Part shown: in pieces, positions 16,111 through 23,577 of the stretch
Layout of the letters: each line of letters starts with the position of its first letter
Numbering within the stretch: position 1 is the stretch's first letter
Origin: JBAXBF01 sp034429745
GTDB taxonomy: Bacteria > Chloroflexota > Anaerolineae > Anaerolineales > DRKV01
NCBI GenBank assembly: GCA_034429745.1
Contig: DAOUFY010000151.1
Coordinates: 1-28,689 of the forward strand
DNA: 28,689 nt
Direction: 5' to 3'
Made by a program: the position numbers and the translations under genes
Notes under the pieces: generated by a model
What the model saw: the letters and a program-made list of their open reading frames with translations, nothing else
What the model was told of the DNA's origin: nothing
The model's database searches: none

Positions 16111-18387
16111 TTATAATCGTTGTTTTTTGGAGTTTCGCGTAACCGAAGAGTAAATTTTATAGAAAAGTATGAGCAGAATCAAACCTATCGAGGCTAGGAT
16201 GGCAGGCAGCAGCCAAGGCTCTGGTTTATTATAGTTCGGGTCGAGTTCTGCGGCACTTGGCAGATTGGATTCTGCGCTGCCGCTGCTTGGTTTTGCTTGA
16301 ACTCCGGCTTCACCTTGGGGTTCCAGCGGCTGCCTTGCTTCGGGGGAAAGATTGACGGTGATGATTTTGTTTCCTTGAATGACAGCGAAATTGCCTTTAC
16401 TCAGCTCTTCTTGATGACGGGGATTAAGCAGGGCAGTTACAGCATTGTTCAATGCGTCATCATTAGACCCTGAAATGAAAAGCAACGTTTGATTGCCGGT
16501 TTGATGAATGCCAAGATACCCCAGTTTTTCTTTGGAAGAGACTTTAAAGGGAAGGATAGATTGCATCGTTTGGCTGGGCAGGTTATCCTTGCCGAAGAAG
16601 GATAAGATATAAGCTTGCGGCTGCGGTAGTTGGGAAAAGTCCTGCGGCAAGCCAATCAAGAGAAGATGGTTTTGAGCTGTTATTTGGGAGGGCAAAGAAT
16701 CTGTTGGTAGAACAGCCGGGGATTGATAAGCTGGGCGGCTGACTGCCGCGAGGGCTTGACTTAGCCGAAAAGCTGCCTGAAAAGCAGCCGGACGGTTTTT
16801 AGGCAGGAGAATCGCGACCTGCTGCGGATTGCTGAAAAGGGATGAGTAGTTCCCGAACGTTATTTGGGGGGCAGCCGCCGAAGCCTCACGGACTGCAGGC
16901 AGATGCAGGAAGGAGTTGGAGAAAATGGTTACCCAAAGGTTCTCCGAACGCTCGTCAGAGCAAAGCTGCCGCGGGTAGAGATCAACTTGGATCTGCAGAT
17001 CGTTTTGTCCGGGACGAATGACGGTGGGAGGCAGCATTGCCCGCATGGTGCTTAGTCCTGCGGTGCTGTCGCTGAAACGCACGCTGCCGATGGGGATGTT
17101 GTTCAGCCTTACCACAATGGCGGAGCGCAAATAATCCGCAACTTGGGAGTGGTTGAAGACAAGGTCAAGGTATGCTTCTGCACCTATTTTAATATCTGGC
17201 GGAATATTGAGGGGAATTTGAATTGTCGTTGTCCCAAAACGGCTGATGGTGGTATCTTTTAACCCTAAGGCAGCAAAAGTGGTGTCCTCAGCAAATGGCA
17301 AAGGAGCTTTTTGTTCTTGCGTTTGCTGAATGATGCTGACCGTTTTCGGTTCTGAGGCGAGCAACTTGGCTCTGCTGACCGCATGAGCCCCTTTGATCAG
17401 ACTCTGATCGTCTGAAGCCTGCAGAAGCAGCATAGCGCGGCTGGCATTCCACGCAGAAGGAAGAAGCGCGAGTACAGCTTCATGTGCGGCGGGTTTACCC
17501 GGCAATGCTGAAGAGAGTTTTTCTTGCAGCTGAGGGGATTGCCCGGCACTTCCCACAATGATGAGGTGATTTTGGGCAAGCTGTTGTTCAGCTATTTGTG
17601 CCGGGGTGGATAATTCAATGGCGGTTAAGCCGCGGGCAAGCTGCGATAAGCCGCCCCCAATGGTGAACGCAGATTCAAGTTCTGCAGCGCTTGGTTGATC
17701 AGGAAGAATGATGGTAATGGAAGGATGGGAAAAAGCATGTTCAATGATCAATGGCGCTGGAAACTGAGAGATATCCAATTCAAGGGGTTTCAAGCGGTGC
17801 GGCAGCCATAAGCTTGATTCTGGGTCAATGGTTACGGTAGCAAGCAAATTGTAGTTACAAGACAAACTAGCATCCCAGCGCAGTTCGAGAGTATTGAAAG
17901 GATTGTCAACATTATTCTGCCAAACATCCGCCGGCAGCTGTAGGGTGAAATTCTTTTTGCCGTTGCCTTGAATAGGGAGAGTTTCAATCGTCTTGCCATT
18001 GATGAGTATAGCTAAAGTGCCGCCGACAATTTGTTCATAGTTTATTTCTCCCTGAGAGGGCATCATGCTGGCAATAAGACTGTTTAAGCTAAGCTCAAGT
18101 TTCGTTTCTCCTTCAAGTTCCCATTCCGGCGGCAGACTGAATTGGAACAGCAAGCTATCCATAGGGGTTTGCAAGGGGGAAAACTGAGCGGGCTGCCCCG
18201 AGGCAGAGGCTAGCTGTGCCAACGTGATGCGGTTTTCATCCGATTCAGCAGCTTTTGCAGGCTGAACCGAATAGGGGTAGTTGGCTGCATGGGTAGAAAG
18301 AGGATAAATAGATACCAATGGAAAAAAGAGGGCTGCAAGAAGACTGCAGAGTGCTGCCCAATGAAGCAAACTTGTTCTGCTCATCAT
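16111..18387 (-). CDS. BcsB-like extracytoplasmic membrane-anchored protein
   Basis: A 758-residue protein with an N-terminal signal segment (about 8-34, ending near THAANY), a long extracytoplasmic part and one C-terminal membrane helix (about 722-745) followed by a basic tail. This layout and size match BcsB, the carbohydrate-binding subunit of bacterial cellulose synthase; internal hallmarks include paired jelly-roll-like regions with LPPEWELEG, NGKTIETLPI, LRWDASLSCNYN and a second copy with LNNIPIGSVRF. No BcsA (catalytic) gene is adjacent, so it probably serves another polysaccharide or a sensing role. ATG at 18387 overlaps the Wzz-like stop (ATGA); the next ATG at 18384 is better spaced (7 bases) from AGGAG. 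The true start is one of these two. Confidence 0.8.
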   Translation of the reverse strand: MMSRTSLLHWAALCSLLAALFFPLVSIYPLSTHAANYPYSVQPAKAAESDENRITLAQLASASGQPAQFSPLQTPMDSLLFQFSLPPEWELEGETKLELSLNSLIASMMPSQGEINYEQIVGGTLAILINGKTIETLPIQGNGKKNFTLQLPADVWQNNVDNPFNTLELRWDASLSCNYNLLATVTIDPESSLWLPHRLKPLELDISQFPAPLIIEHAFSHPSITIILPDQPSAAELESAFTIGGGLSQLARGLTAIELSTPAQIAEQQLAQNHLIIVGSAGQSPQLQEKLSSALPGKPAAHEAVLALLPSAWNASRAMLLLQASDDQSLIKGAHAVSRAKLLASEPKTVSIIQQTQEQKAPLPFAEDTTFAALGLKDTTISRFGTTTIQIPLNIPPDIKIGAEAYLDLVFNHSQVADYLRSAIVVRLNNIPIGSVRFSDSTAGLSTMRAMLPPTVIRPGQNDLQIQVDLYPRQLCSDERSENLWVTIFSNSFLHLPAVREASAAAPQITFGNYSSLFSNPQQVAILLPKNRPAAFQAAFRLSQALAAVSRPAYQSPAVLPTDSLPSQITAQNHLLLIGLPQDFSQLPQPQAYILSFFGKDNLPSQTMQSILPFKVSSKEKLGYLGIHQTGNQTLLFISGSNDDALNNAVTALLNPRHQEELSKGNFAVIQGNKIITVNLSPEARQPLEPQGEAGVQAKPSSGSAESNLPSAAELDPNYNKPEPWLLPAILASIGLILLILFYKIYSSVTRNSKKQRL

Positions 18388-19502
18388 GATACTCCTTCTA
18401 AATCCGCCGGGGCATAAAACACGAGTTTTTGTTCGGATTGTTTTGCCTGCTCCAAAGCATTTTCTGCTCTTTGAATAAGCTGCGAACTGGGCTCATCTTC
18501 AGCAAGCCGTTCGGTGAGTCCAATGCAGGGGTTTAGTTGGATCGATTCGGAAAATGCCTCTAAAGAGATGGGTTCGGTGAGCACTTGGCGAATGCGTTCC
18601 ATAGTTCTTGCTGCAGCTTTGCCGGGCGTGCCGGGCAGCAAGAGGGCGTATCTTGCCCCAATCCATTTGCCGACAATGTCATTGCCACGCAGCTGTTTGC
18701 GCAGGATATCTGTAACCTTATGCAAAAGCTGAGAAAGTATGGGCTCCGGAATTACCTGCAGCAGCTCTTGCATGCCTTCAAGTTCCAAGAGAGCAAGAGA
18801 GAGCGGTTCTGTAGGGTTTGCTGCAATCTCTTGGTCAATGAGCCGCCGGAAGTGAGTTTGGGTAAAAGCTCCACTGAGTTTATCGGTAATTGAACGGCGC
18901 CGCAGTGCCTCGAAAGGTTCGCGCAGCTGATCAACGACAATAGATAAAAAGAGGCCGATCAACAAGCCAATGGCTGCTGCTATTCCCCCATCCTTTAATG
19001 CCTCGGGCTTGTACCGAGCCTTGGGCGGAGACGCTTGGTCAAGAAAGGCAATATCAAATACTTGATAAATGCCCTTGATATAGCGAATGCCGTTTTCCCC
19101 TAAGCCATTGGTTATTTTCGCTACCAAGCTAGGTTCTGTCCCTTCAACATAAAGGTCAATGGTGTTGGAATCGGGCTTTACGACGGTGTATCGCTTATAG
19201 AGTGTTTTTTCGTTTTCGGGCAGGTTGAGCGATTTTACGGTATCGTTGAAGATTCGCTCACTGGTAAGAATGCCTTCATACGTGGAAGTGATGGAGCGCT
19301 TATCTAACGTATCAAGGCTTGTTACAACATCGCGGCTGCTGGTTAGGTTGGCATTTGGAAAGACAATGAGCGAGGCATGTGCGCGGTAGATAGGTGTTGT
19401 AAGAAAAGATATGGTGAGCGAAATCGTCCAAGCTCCAAGGACTGATAGTGCGATCAGCCACCAAGAACGCTGAATAACGCGGTAAAAATATGGCAAAAAC
19501 AC
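18384..19502 (-). CDS. Wzz-like polysaccharide co-polymerase fused to degenerate GGDEF domain
   Basis: A 372-residue fusion. Residues 1-195 form a Wzz chain-length-determinant module: membrane helix 1 (about 14-35), extracytoplasmic region beginning YRAHASLIVFP, the proline-rich approach (QASPPKARYKP) and helix 2 (about 172-190). Residues 205-370 align by eye with a GGDEF domain (DKLSGAFTQTHFRRL, GNDIVG, ALLLPGTPG, CIGL, AENALEQAKQ), but the active-site loop is IGARY near 282 instead of GGDEF and the metal-binding Asp motif is LELEG. It is thus a diguanylate cyclase fold without activity. Such domains can bind nucleotides or partners. The GTG start at 19502 has AAGGAGGG 5 bases upstream. First gene of the operon with the BcsB-like protein, kinase and regulator. 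Confidence 0.85.
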   Translation of the reverse strand: MFLPYFYRVIQRSWWLIALSVLGAWTISLTISFLTTPIYRAHASLIVFPNANLTSSRDVVTSLDTLDKRSITSTYEGILTSERIFNDTVKSLNLPENEKTLYKRYTVVKPDSNTIDLYVEGTEPSLVAKITNGLGENGIRYIKGIYQVFDIAFLDQASPPKARYKPEALKDGGIAAAIGLLIGLFLSIVVDQLREPFEALRRRSITDKLSGAFTQTHFRRLIDQEIAANPTEPLSLALLELEGMQELLQVIPEPILSQLLHKVTDILRKQLRGNDIVGKWIGARYALLLPGTPGKAAARTMERIRQVLTEPISLEAFSESIQLNPCIGLTERLAEDEPSSQLIQRAENALEQAKQSEQKLVFYAPADLEGVS

Positions 19503-19537
19503 AATTCCCTCCTTCTTTCTTCGATTGCAATAAGAAT

Positions 19538-19680
19538 GGGGCAGACTATCAAGTCAATGAGCTTATTCTTTATTGTCATAAAATCCAAAACAAATTTGCC
19601 TCTTTTCCAACCTTATTTGAATTATACCTTGCATAAAAGGTACGGTCAATATGGAAAGGATATCACGAAAAGTCTGCCCC
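19538..19680. repeat. Widely spaced 10-base inverted repeat around the operon promoter
   Basis: GGGGCAGACT at 19538-19547 and its exact reverse complement AGTCTGCCCC at 19671-19680 flank the -35/-10 pair. They could be two half sites for DNA looping or a chance match. Confidence 0.35.
19621..19649 (-). promoter_or_regulatory. Strong promoter of the Wzz/BcsB-like/kinase/regulator operon
   Basis: On the - strand TTGACC (19644-19649), a 17-base spacer and a perfect TATAAT (19621-19626); start near 19614, giving a leader of about 110 bases. The spacer holds an inverted repeat, TACCTT-6-AAGGTA, the placement used by MerR-type regulators, although their spacers are usually 19 bases. The -35 overlaps the last codon of the sortase-like gene. 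Confidence 0.75.
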
Positions 19681-20458
19681 AGGTATCTATATCATCTTGG
19701 GCGATGCAGGTTTGAAATACAAGACGGTGTGAGCCGGTATAGATACGGTTGAACAATTCGCCGGCAGAAAGTTTTTCGCCGGTGGTCAAATCAATAAAAT
19801 CGCTGTTCGGGCTGTCGGGAGTAAGAGCTTGATATTCATGGTATTCGCTGACGACATACTCAGCAACATTACCGTCTCCATACACCAATTGAGCTATATC
19901 GCCGACTTTAATGTCAAAAAAAAGGCTGCCGGATAAATAATTATGAGCTAATATCCCAATATTCCCGCTGATTTGATAAGGCAGCATGAATTGGGTTGCC
20001 ACGCCATTTACATTGGATACATAATTGGCGTCATCCGGCGGCTGCTGTACCACTCGCAACGCAAGTACATTCTCAATATAGACTCCAACAAGTTGGTTAG
20101 GATCTCCAGTTTTTACTTGATCTACAAAACGATCAAAAGCCGGCAGCTGTGAAGCGTTTTCCTGATCCGAAACTTCTGTTGTTTCCGTAGCAGGGATCTC
20201 TGAGTTTGTTATTGAATTTTCTGTTGGTAGTTCAGAAAGGGCAGTCTCTGTAGGGGTTGACGGCTGTTCATTAAGTGAAGTGCTATTGATATCTTCTGGT
20301 GTTGGTGTAGCGTTGGAAAGGGTTGGCTGTTGAACAGCTGCAGTGGGGGATAACGGCAGAAGAGTTGCCGGCGCTGGATTAGATGATGTGCAGGCTGAGC
20401 AGCAACATAGCAAGCCTAGCAAGCTGGCTTTTACAAGTAAAAACATCCACTTTCTCAT
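19646..20458 (-). CDS. Sortase-domain protein with lipoprotein-like N-terminus
   Basis: A 270-residue secreted or membrane-tethered protein. The N-terminus has a hydrophobic signal (about 5-19) ending in a Cys-rich LLCCCSACTSS; Cys23 fits a lipid-attachment site although position -3 is Cys rather than Leu. Residues 24-105 are a Ser/Thr/Pro/Glu-rich spacer. Residues about 110-270 form a sortase fold with the triad His172 (ILAHNYL), Cys251 (FQTCI) and Arg262 (WGRLFVI). Sortases are transpeptidases that join proteins to the cell wall or to each other; no clear LPxTG substrate lies in the window. Its mRNA is predicted leaderless. I am sure of the fold, less of lipid anchoring. Confidence 0.82.
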   Translation of the reverse strand: MRKWMFLLVKASLLGLLCCCSACTSSNPAPATLLPLSPTAAVQQPTLSNATPTPEDINSTSLNEQPSTPTETALSELPTENSITNSEIPATETTEVSDQENASQLPAFDRFVDQVKTGDPNQLVGVYIENVLALRVVQQPPDDANYVSNVNGVATQFMLPYQISGNIGILAHNYLSGSLFFDIKVGDIAQLVYGDGNVAEYVVSEYHEYQALTPDSPNSDFIDLTTGEKLSAGELFNRIYTGSHRLVFQTCIAQDDIDTWGRLFVISFPY

Positions 20459-20463
20459 TGTTA

Positions 20464-20491
20464 TTTATAAAAGCATAACATAAAGCTTCAA
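20464..20491 (-). promoter_or_regulatory. Promoter of the sortase-like gene (leaderless)
   Basis: On the - strand TTGAAG (20486-20491), a 16-base spacer and TATAAA (20464-20469). The start would fall at about 20458, the A of the ATG, and no Shine-Dalgarno site is present, predicting a second leaderless mRNA in this window. Confidence 0.55.
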
Positions 20492-20578
20492 GCTTGAGTA
20501 GGGGAGCTATATGATGCAGTCATCATTTGACGAAATCCACAACTTGCATTAAGCTTATAAGCAAAAGGAAAAAGACCA

Positions 20579-21391
20579 TTGGCTAAGCTTCTTACCCCTT
20601 CCAGCAAACAATTAAAGCAGATACGCGCTTTGCTCCATAAGAAGACGCGTCAGAAAAAGGGTTTATATATTGTTGAAGGCATTCATGCGATTGGACAAGC
20701 ATGGGAAAGCGGGGCAAAGTTTGAAAGCATTATCTTTTCGCCGGCGCTGCTGAACAGCGAGTATGCCCTGCAAATCATTGAAAAGCTAATGAATAAGGGC
20801 ATTCCGTGTTATCAAGTAACCCCATCTGTTTTTGAACCTTTAGCTCAAAAAGAAAACCCGCAGGGGGTGTTGGCGGTAATCCATCGCAGAGAATACAATT
20901 TATTCGACGCGAACCCACAAAATTTCAATTGGGGAGTTGCCCTAGTGAATCCCCAAGACCCTGGCAATGTGGGTACAATTTTACGCACGGTGGATGCAGT
21001 CGGTGCGAGCGGGGTGATTATGACGCAGCCTTGTGTGGAAATGACCCATCCGTCGTTGGTGCGAGCTTCTATGGGCGCCTTGTTTTGGCACCCTTTGATT
21101 GCCACTACGCTGGAAGATTTGCGGTTATGGGTTAAAAAGCACGGTTATCATCTTATTGGCACTTCAGCACACGCGGAAAAGAGCATTTTTGAAGTAACAG
21201 AATATCCTTTTCCTTTGATTCTATTGTTTGGCAGTGAACGCGAAGGGCTTACGGAAGATCAACGCGCGGCTTGTGAAAGCGTCGTCAGCCTGCCGATGCT
21301 GGGCAAGACGACCTCACTCAACTTGAGCGTTGCGGCCGGCATTATTCTTTATGATGTGCTGCACAAACGGCAAAAAGCAAATGACAGGTGA
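20579..21391 (+). CDS. SpoU/TrmH-family RNA 2'-O-methyltransferase
   Basis: A 270-residue SPOUT-class enzyme that transfers a methyl group from SAM to a ribose 2'-OH in tRNA or rRNA. The N-terminal substrate-binding domain (about 1-105; YIVEGIHAIGQAW) is typical of RlmB/TsnR-type members. The knotted catalytic domain shows motif 1 NPQDPGNVGTILRT, motif 2 LLFGSEREGL and motif 3 LPMLGKTTSLNLSVAAGI. The start is TTG at 20579 (MAKLLTP) with an AGGA about 10 bases upstream; no suitable ATG is in frame. The exact target nucleotide cannot be decided. Divergent from the sortase-like gene and convergent with the zinc-ribbon gene, with no clear terminator in the 20-base gap. Confidence 0.93.
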   Translation: MAKLLTPSSKQLKQIRALLHKKTRQKKGLYIVEGIHAIGQAWESGAKFESIIFSPALLNSEYALQIIEKLMNKGIPCYQVTPSVFEPLAQKENPQGVLAVIHRREYNLFDANPQNFNWGVALVNPQDPGNVGTILRTVDAVGASGVIMTQPCVEMTHPSLVRASMGALFWHPLIATTLEDLRLWVKKHGYHLIGTSAHAEKSIFEVTEYPFPLILLFGSEREGLTEDQRAACESVVSLPMLGKTTSLNLSVAAGIILYDVLHKRQKANDR

Positions 21392-21411
21392 GTATTAACT
21401 CGATATTGGTA

Positions 21412-22515
21412 TTACTTAATCGCTTCTACCGAGACAACTTGACCGAAAGAATTTATGTTCAGCCGCCAGCGTTGGGTGGATTTGGTTTGCTCAAAGAGAG
21501 CATAGTCGCTTGTTTCATAGGAGTAAGTTTTTCCATCAACATCAAAGTTGATAATGTAGGTTTCCATTTTGTCGCCAAGGCGCTGTTTTCCGCTTTGAAT
21601 AGATGGCTGCGGCCAAATGGGGTTGTAATCCTTGCCTTGCAACACGGCTTCTTGATCTTTTCTCCATTCTAGTTGGGTATAGTTGCAGAAAAGATCATAA
21701 ACTAGGTATTGGCAGTCCTGAACGACTTCTCCTTTTCCCGTGCCGGTGTCAATGGTATAAGGCGTGCCGCAGACTTCAGTAGATTGAGTTTGAGGATTAT
21801 CGGAGATATAGCGCTGTTTTGGGGCGCATGTACCGAGATTTGCTTCAGAGGGGATTTCATTTTTCCAAGCTTCATGCTGAACCGGCACTAGCGCTTCGAT
21901 CTCAATAACTCGCTGCCACTGCACCCCTTGAAGAGTGCCCACCATTGCCTCAGTTCGGTTGGCTGCAATTGCCCACCAGCCAAGCAAACCGCAGAGGAGC
22001 AGTGCTACAAGGATGAGGGCTGCTATAACAGGTTTTGCGGTAATTTGTGCGGGCAAAGATGAAGCTGTCTGAGGAGAAGCCGGCTGCGAAACCGCTGTTG
22101 GTGCTTGCGGCAGGTCTCCGCCACATTGAGCGCAGCGGGCGGCGTTAGGTAGATTTAAAGAGCCACAATGAGGGCAGGCTATTTCAGCTGCTTTCTCCGC
22201 GTGGTATGCCCCAAGTACCTTTCCGGCCTGCCGGGCTTTGCCTTGGGTAAGGTCTGCGCCGCATTGGCTGCAAACAGCTGCTGAAGCCGGGTTGCGAGTG
22301 CCGCAATAGGCACAATGAATATCTGCCCCGCTGGCAACCGCGGCGGCAATCTCTTCACCTGTCTCTAATTCATTGCCTTGAACTTGTTGAAATTCAGTGT
22401 TCTCTGGCTGCGGTGCACCGCAGGTGATGCACGTCCGCTGGGAACCCTTATTTTTGGTTTGGCAGCTTGGGCAGACCCATTCAAGCTCGACAACCCCCAA
22501 TACTTTTTTAGCCAT
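21412..22515 (-). CDS. Zinc-ribbon membrane protein
   Basis: A 367-residue protein of unknown function. The N-terminal 145 residues carry three four-Cys zinc ribbons (first at Cys15/18/29/32; each CxxC, 10-11 residues, CxxCG), the first close to a RanBP2-type finger and the others double-zinc-ribbon-like. A Pro/Ala/Ser linker follows, then one membrane helix (about 165-190, ALILVALLLCGLLGWWAIAA), and an extracytoplasmic C-terminal domain with several Cys (ending in a beta-rich segment). The cytoplasmic fingers may hold protein or nucleic acid. I set the start at ATG 22515 (MAKKVLG) because GGAGGAGGG lies just upstream; an upstream in-frame start at 22551 has no such site. Confidence 0.85.
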   Translation of the reverse strand: MAKKVLGVVELEWVCPSCQTKNKGSQRTCITCGAPQPENTEFQQVQGNELETGEEIAAAVASGADIHCAYCGTRNPASAAVCSQCGADLTQGKARQAGKVLGAYHAEKAAEIACPHCGSLNLPNAARCAQCGGDLPQAPTAVSQPASPQTASSLPAQITAKPVIAALILVALLLCGLLGWWAIAANRTEAMVGTLQGVQWQRVIEIEALVPVQHEAWKNEIPSEANLGTCAPKQRYISDNPQTQSTEVCGTPYTIDTGTGKGEVVQDCQYLVYDLFCNYTQLEWRKDQEAVLQGKDYNPIWPQPSIQSGKQRLGDKMETYIINFDVDGKTYSYETSDYALFEQTKSTQRWRLNINSFGQVVSVEAIK

Positions 22516-22563
22516 TTTACCCTCCTCCCATTTTATGCCGCGGAAAAACAACTGCCCAAAAGA

Positions 22564-22591
22564 ATTATATCATAGCCCAAAACAATTCCAA
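22564..22591 (-). promoter_or_regulatory. Promoter of the zinc-ribbon protein gene
   Basis: On the - strand TTGGAA (22586-22591), a 16-base spacer and TATAAT (22564-22569); leader about 42 bases. Confidence 0.65.
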
Positions 22592-22610
22592 AGAAAGACG
22601 GCATGAGACC

Positions 22611-22639
22611 TTGTTTGCTGAAAGAAAAGGTGTTATAAT
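22611..22639 (+). promoter_or_regulatory. Promoter of tRNA-Val (and probably rplY)
   Basis: TTGTTT (22611-22616), a 17-base spacer and a perfect TATAAT (22634-22639), about 38 bases before the mature tRNA 5' end. No terminator lies between the tRNA and rplY, so one transcript may carry both. Confidence 0.7.
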
Positions 22640-22683
22640 GTTACCCACACAACAGAGGCTTGAGAACTTTAACCTAGAGAATT

Positions 22684-22757
22684 GGGCGCGTAGCTCAGCT
22701 GGTCAGAGCGCACGGTTCACATCCGTGAGGTCGTGGGTTCGAGTCCCTCCGCGCCCA
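22684..22757 (+). tRNA. tRNA-Val (anticodon CAC)
   Basis: A 74-base cloverleaf: acceptor GGGCGCG pairs with CGCGCCC, discriminator A, D stem GCTC/GAGC, anticodon stem CACGG/CCGTG with loop TTCACAT (CAC, reads GUG), five-base variable loop, and TTCGAGT T loop. CCA is not encoded. The T stem GTGGG/CCCTC has a U-U opposition at its second pair (22734 with 22748), an unusual flaw in an otherwise perfect tRNA. Confidence 0.95.
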
Positions 22758-22768
22758 TTCACTTATTT

Positions 22769-22853
22769 CCACCGGTGGAGACCGGATTTACCCTCTATGC
22801 CAAAAGATGGCATAACCGGAGAGCGAGGGTAACCCTTAAACAAGGGTGAGAGG
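22769..22853 (+). ncRNA. Structured leader of rplY, candidate autoregulatory RNA
   Basis: The 115 bases between the tRNA and rplY fold well by eye: hairpin CCGGT-GGAG-ACCGG (22772-22785); helix TTACCCTC/GAGGGTAA (22788-22795 with 22825-22832) enclosing a directly stacked hairpin TATGCC/GGCATA (22796-22801 with 22809-22814) and leaving a 10-base bulge that repeats ACCGG; then hairpin ACCCTT-AAAC-AAGGGT (22832-22847). ACCCT can also pair with AGGGT of the last hairpin, so two folds compete. No known riboswitch class is recognised. Control by L25 itself is an inference. Confidence 0.5.
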
Positions 22854-22872
22854 CGCTCCGAGGAAGGATGTT

Positions 22873-23514
22873 ATGGCAGAACAACTAAAGATTAAAGCGA
22901 CCAAGCGCACTGTAATCGGAAAACAGGTGCGCGCCCTGCGCCGACAGGGAATGCTGCCCGGCATTGTCTATGGCAAACATATTACACCTATCCCCATTAT
23001 GCTAAATGATAAGGAGTGGAACCGTCCCTTATCGCAGCTCAGTTCATCGCATATTGTAACTTTAGATATTGACGGTGAGGAATACCCAGTGTTGCTGCGC
23101 GATAAACAGCGCAACTTCATTTTGGGTAATTTAACTCACGTTGATTTCTTAGCCGTTTCGATGACTGAGAAACTGCGCACAGAAGTAAGGATAGAGCTTG
23201 TGGGGAGTTCACCTGCGGTTACCGATTTTGGCGGTGTGCTGGTTACCGGCGTAACCGAGGTTGAAGTTGAATGTCTTCCGAAGGATCTGCCGGATGTAAT
23301 TCCTGTAGATATTAGTTCGTTGGTGAAAATTGGGCAATCCATTCATGTGGAGGATTTATCGGTGCCTTCAGGAGTAACGATCTTGACACCACCGCATGAA
23401 ATGGTCGTCCAAATTACTGTGCCGGCGGGTGAAGAAGTTACTACCGAAGAGGTCGGTGCAGCTGAACCTGAGGTGGTTGAAAAAGGCAAAAAGGAGAAAG
23501 AAAAGGAAGAGTAG
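22873..23514 (+). CDS. rplY: 50S ribosomal protein L25/general stress protein Ctc
   Basis: A 213-residue two-domain L25 (TL5/CTC type) that binds 5S rRNA in the large subunit. The N-terminal 5S-binding domain (about 1-92) shows VRALRRQGMLPGIVYGK and LLRDKQRNFILGNLTHVDF; the beta C-terminal domain (about 93-185) is the CTC extension, followed by a highly charged Glu/Lys tail (185-213). ATG at 22873 is preceded by AGGAAGGA; a longer in-frame start at 22846 lacks a good site and would begin inside the leader structure. It follows tRNA-Val and is closed by a terminator. Confidence 0.96.
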   Translation: MAEQLKIKATKRTVIGKQVRALRRQGMLPGIVYGKHITPIPIMLNDKEWNRPLSQLSSSHIVTLDIDGEEYPVLLRDKQRNFILGNLTHVDFLAVSMTEKLRTEVRIELVGSSPAVTDFGGVLVTGVTEVEVECLPKDLPDVIPVDISSLVKIGQSIHVEDLSVPSGVTILTPPHEMVVQITVPAGEEVTTEEVGAAEPEVVEKGKKEKEKEE

Positions 23515-23544
23515 GTTTCTTTTCTACAAATCCCGCTCTCGAAG

Positions 23545-23577
23545 GCAGGCATGTAAAGAAAGCATGCCTGCTTTTTT
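23545..23577 (+). terminator. Rho-independent terminator of rplY
   Basis: Perfect 9-bp stem GCAGGCATG/CATGCCTGC (23545-23553 with 23563-23571), 9-base loop, then six T. Confidence 0.92.

Noticed and set aside
16111..16260. C-terminal helix and basic tail of the BcsB-like protein as a sortase sorting signal
   Set aside because: No LPxTG or LAxTG motif precedes the helix, and a C-terminal anchor helix is normal for BcsB.
21388..21672. 94-codon + strand open frame after the TrmH-family gene
   Set aside because: It is opposite the C-terminal part of the zinc-ribbon protein, which has clear domain structure and a good start.
22611..22832. 73-codon + strand open frame
   Set aside because: It runs through the promoter and the tRNA-Val gene; not coding.
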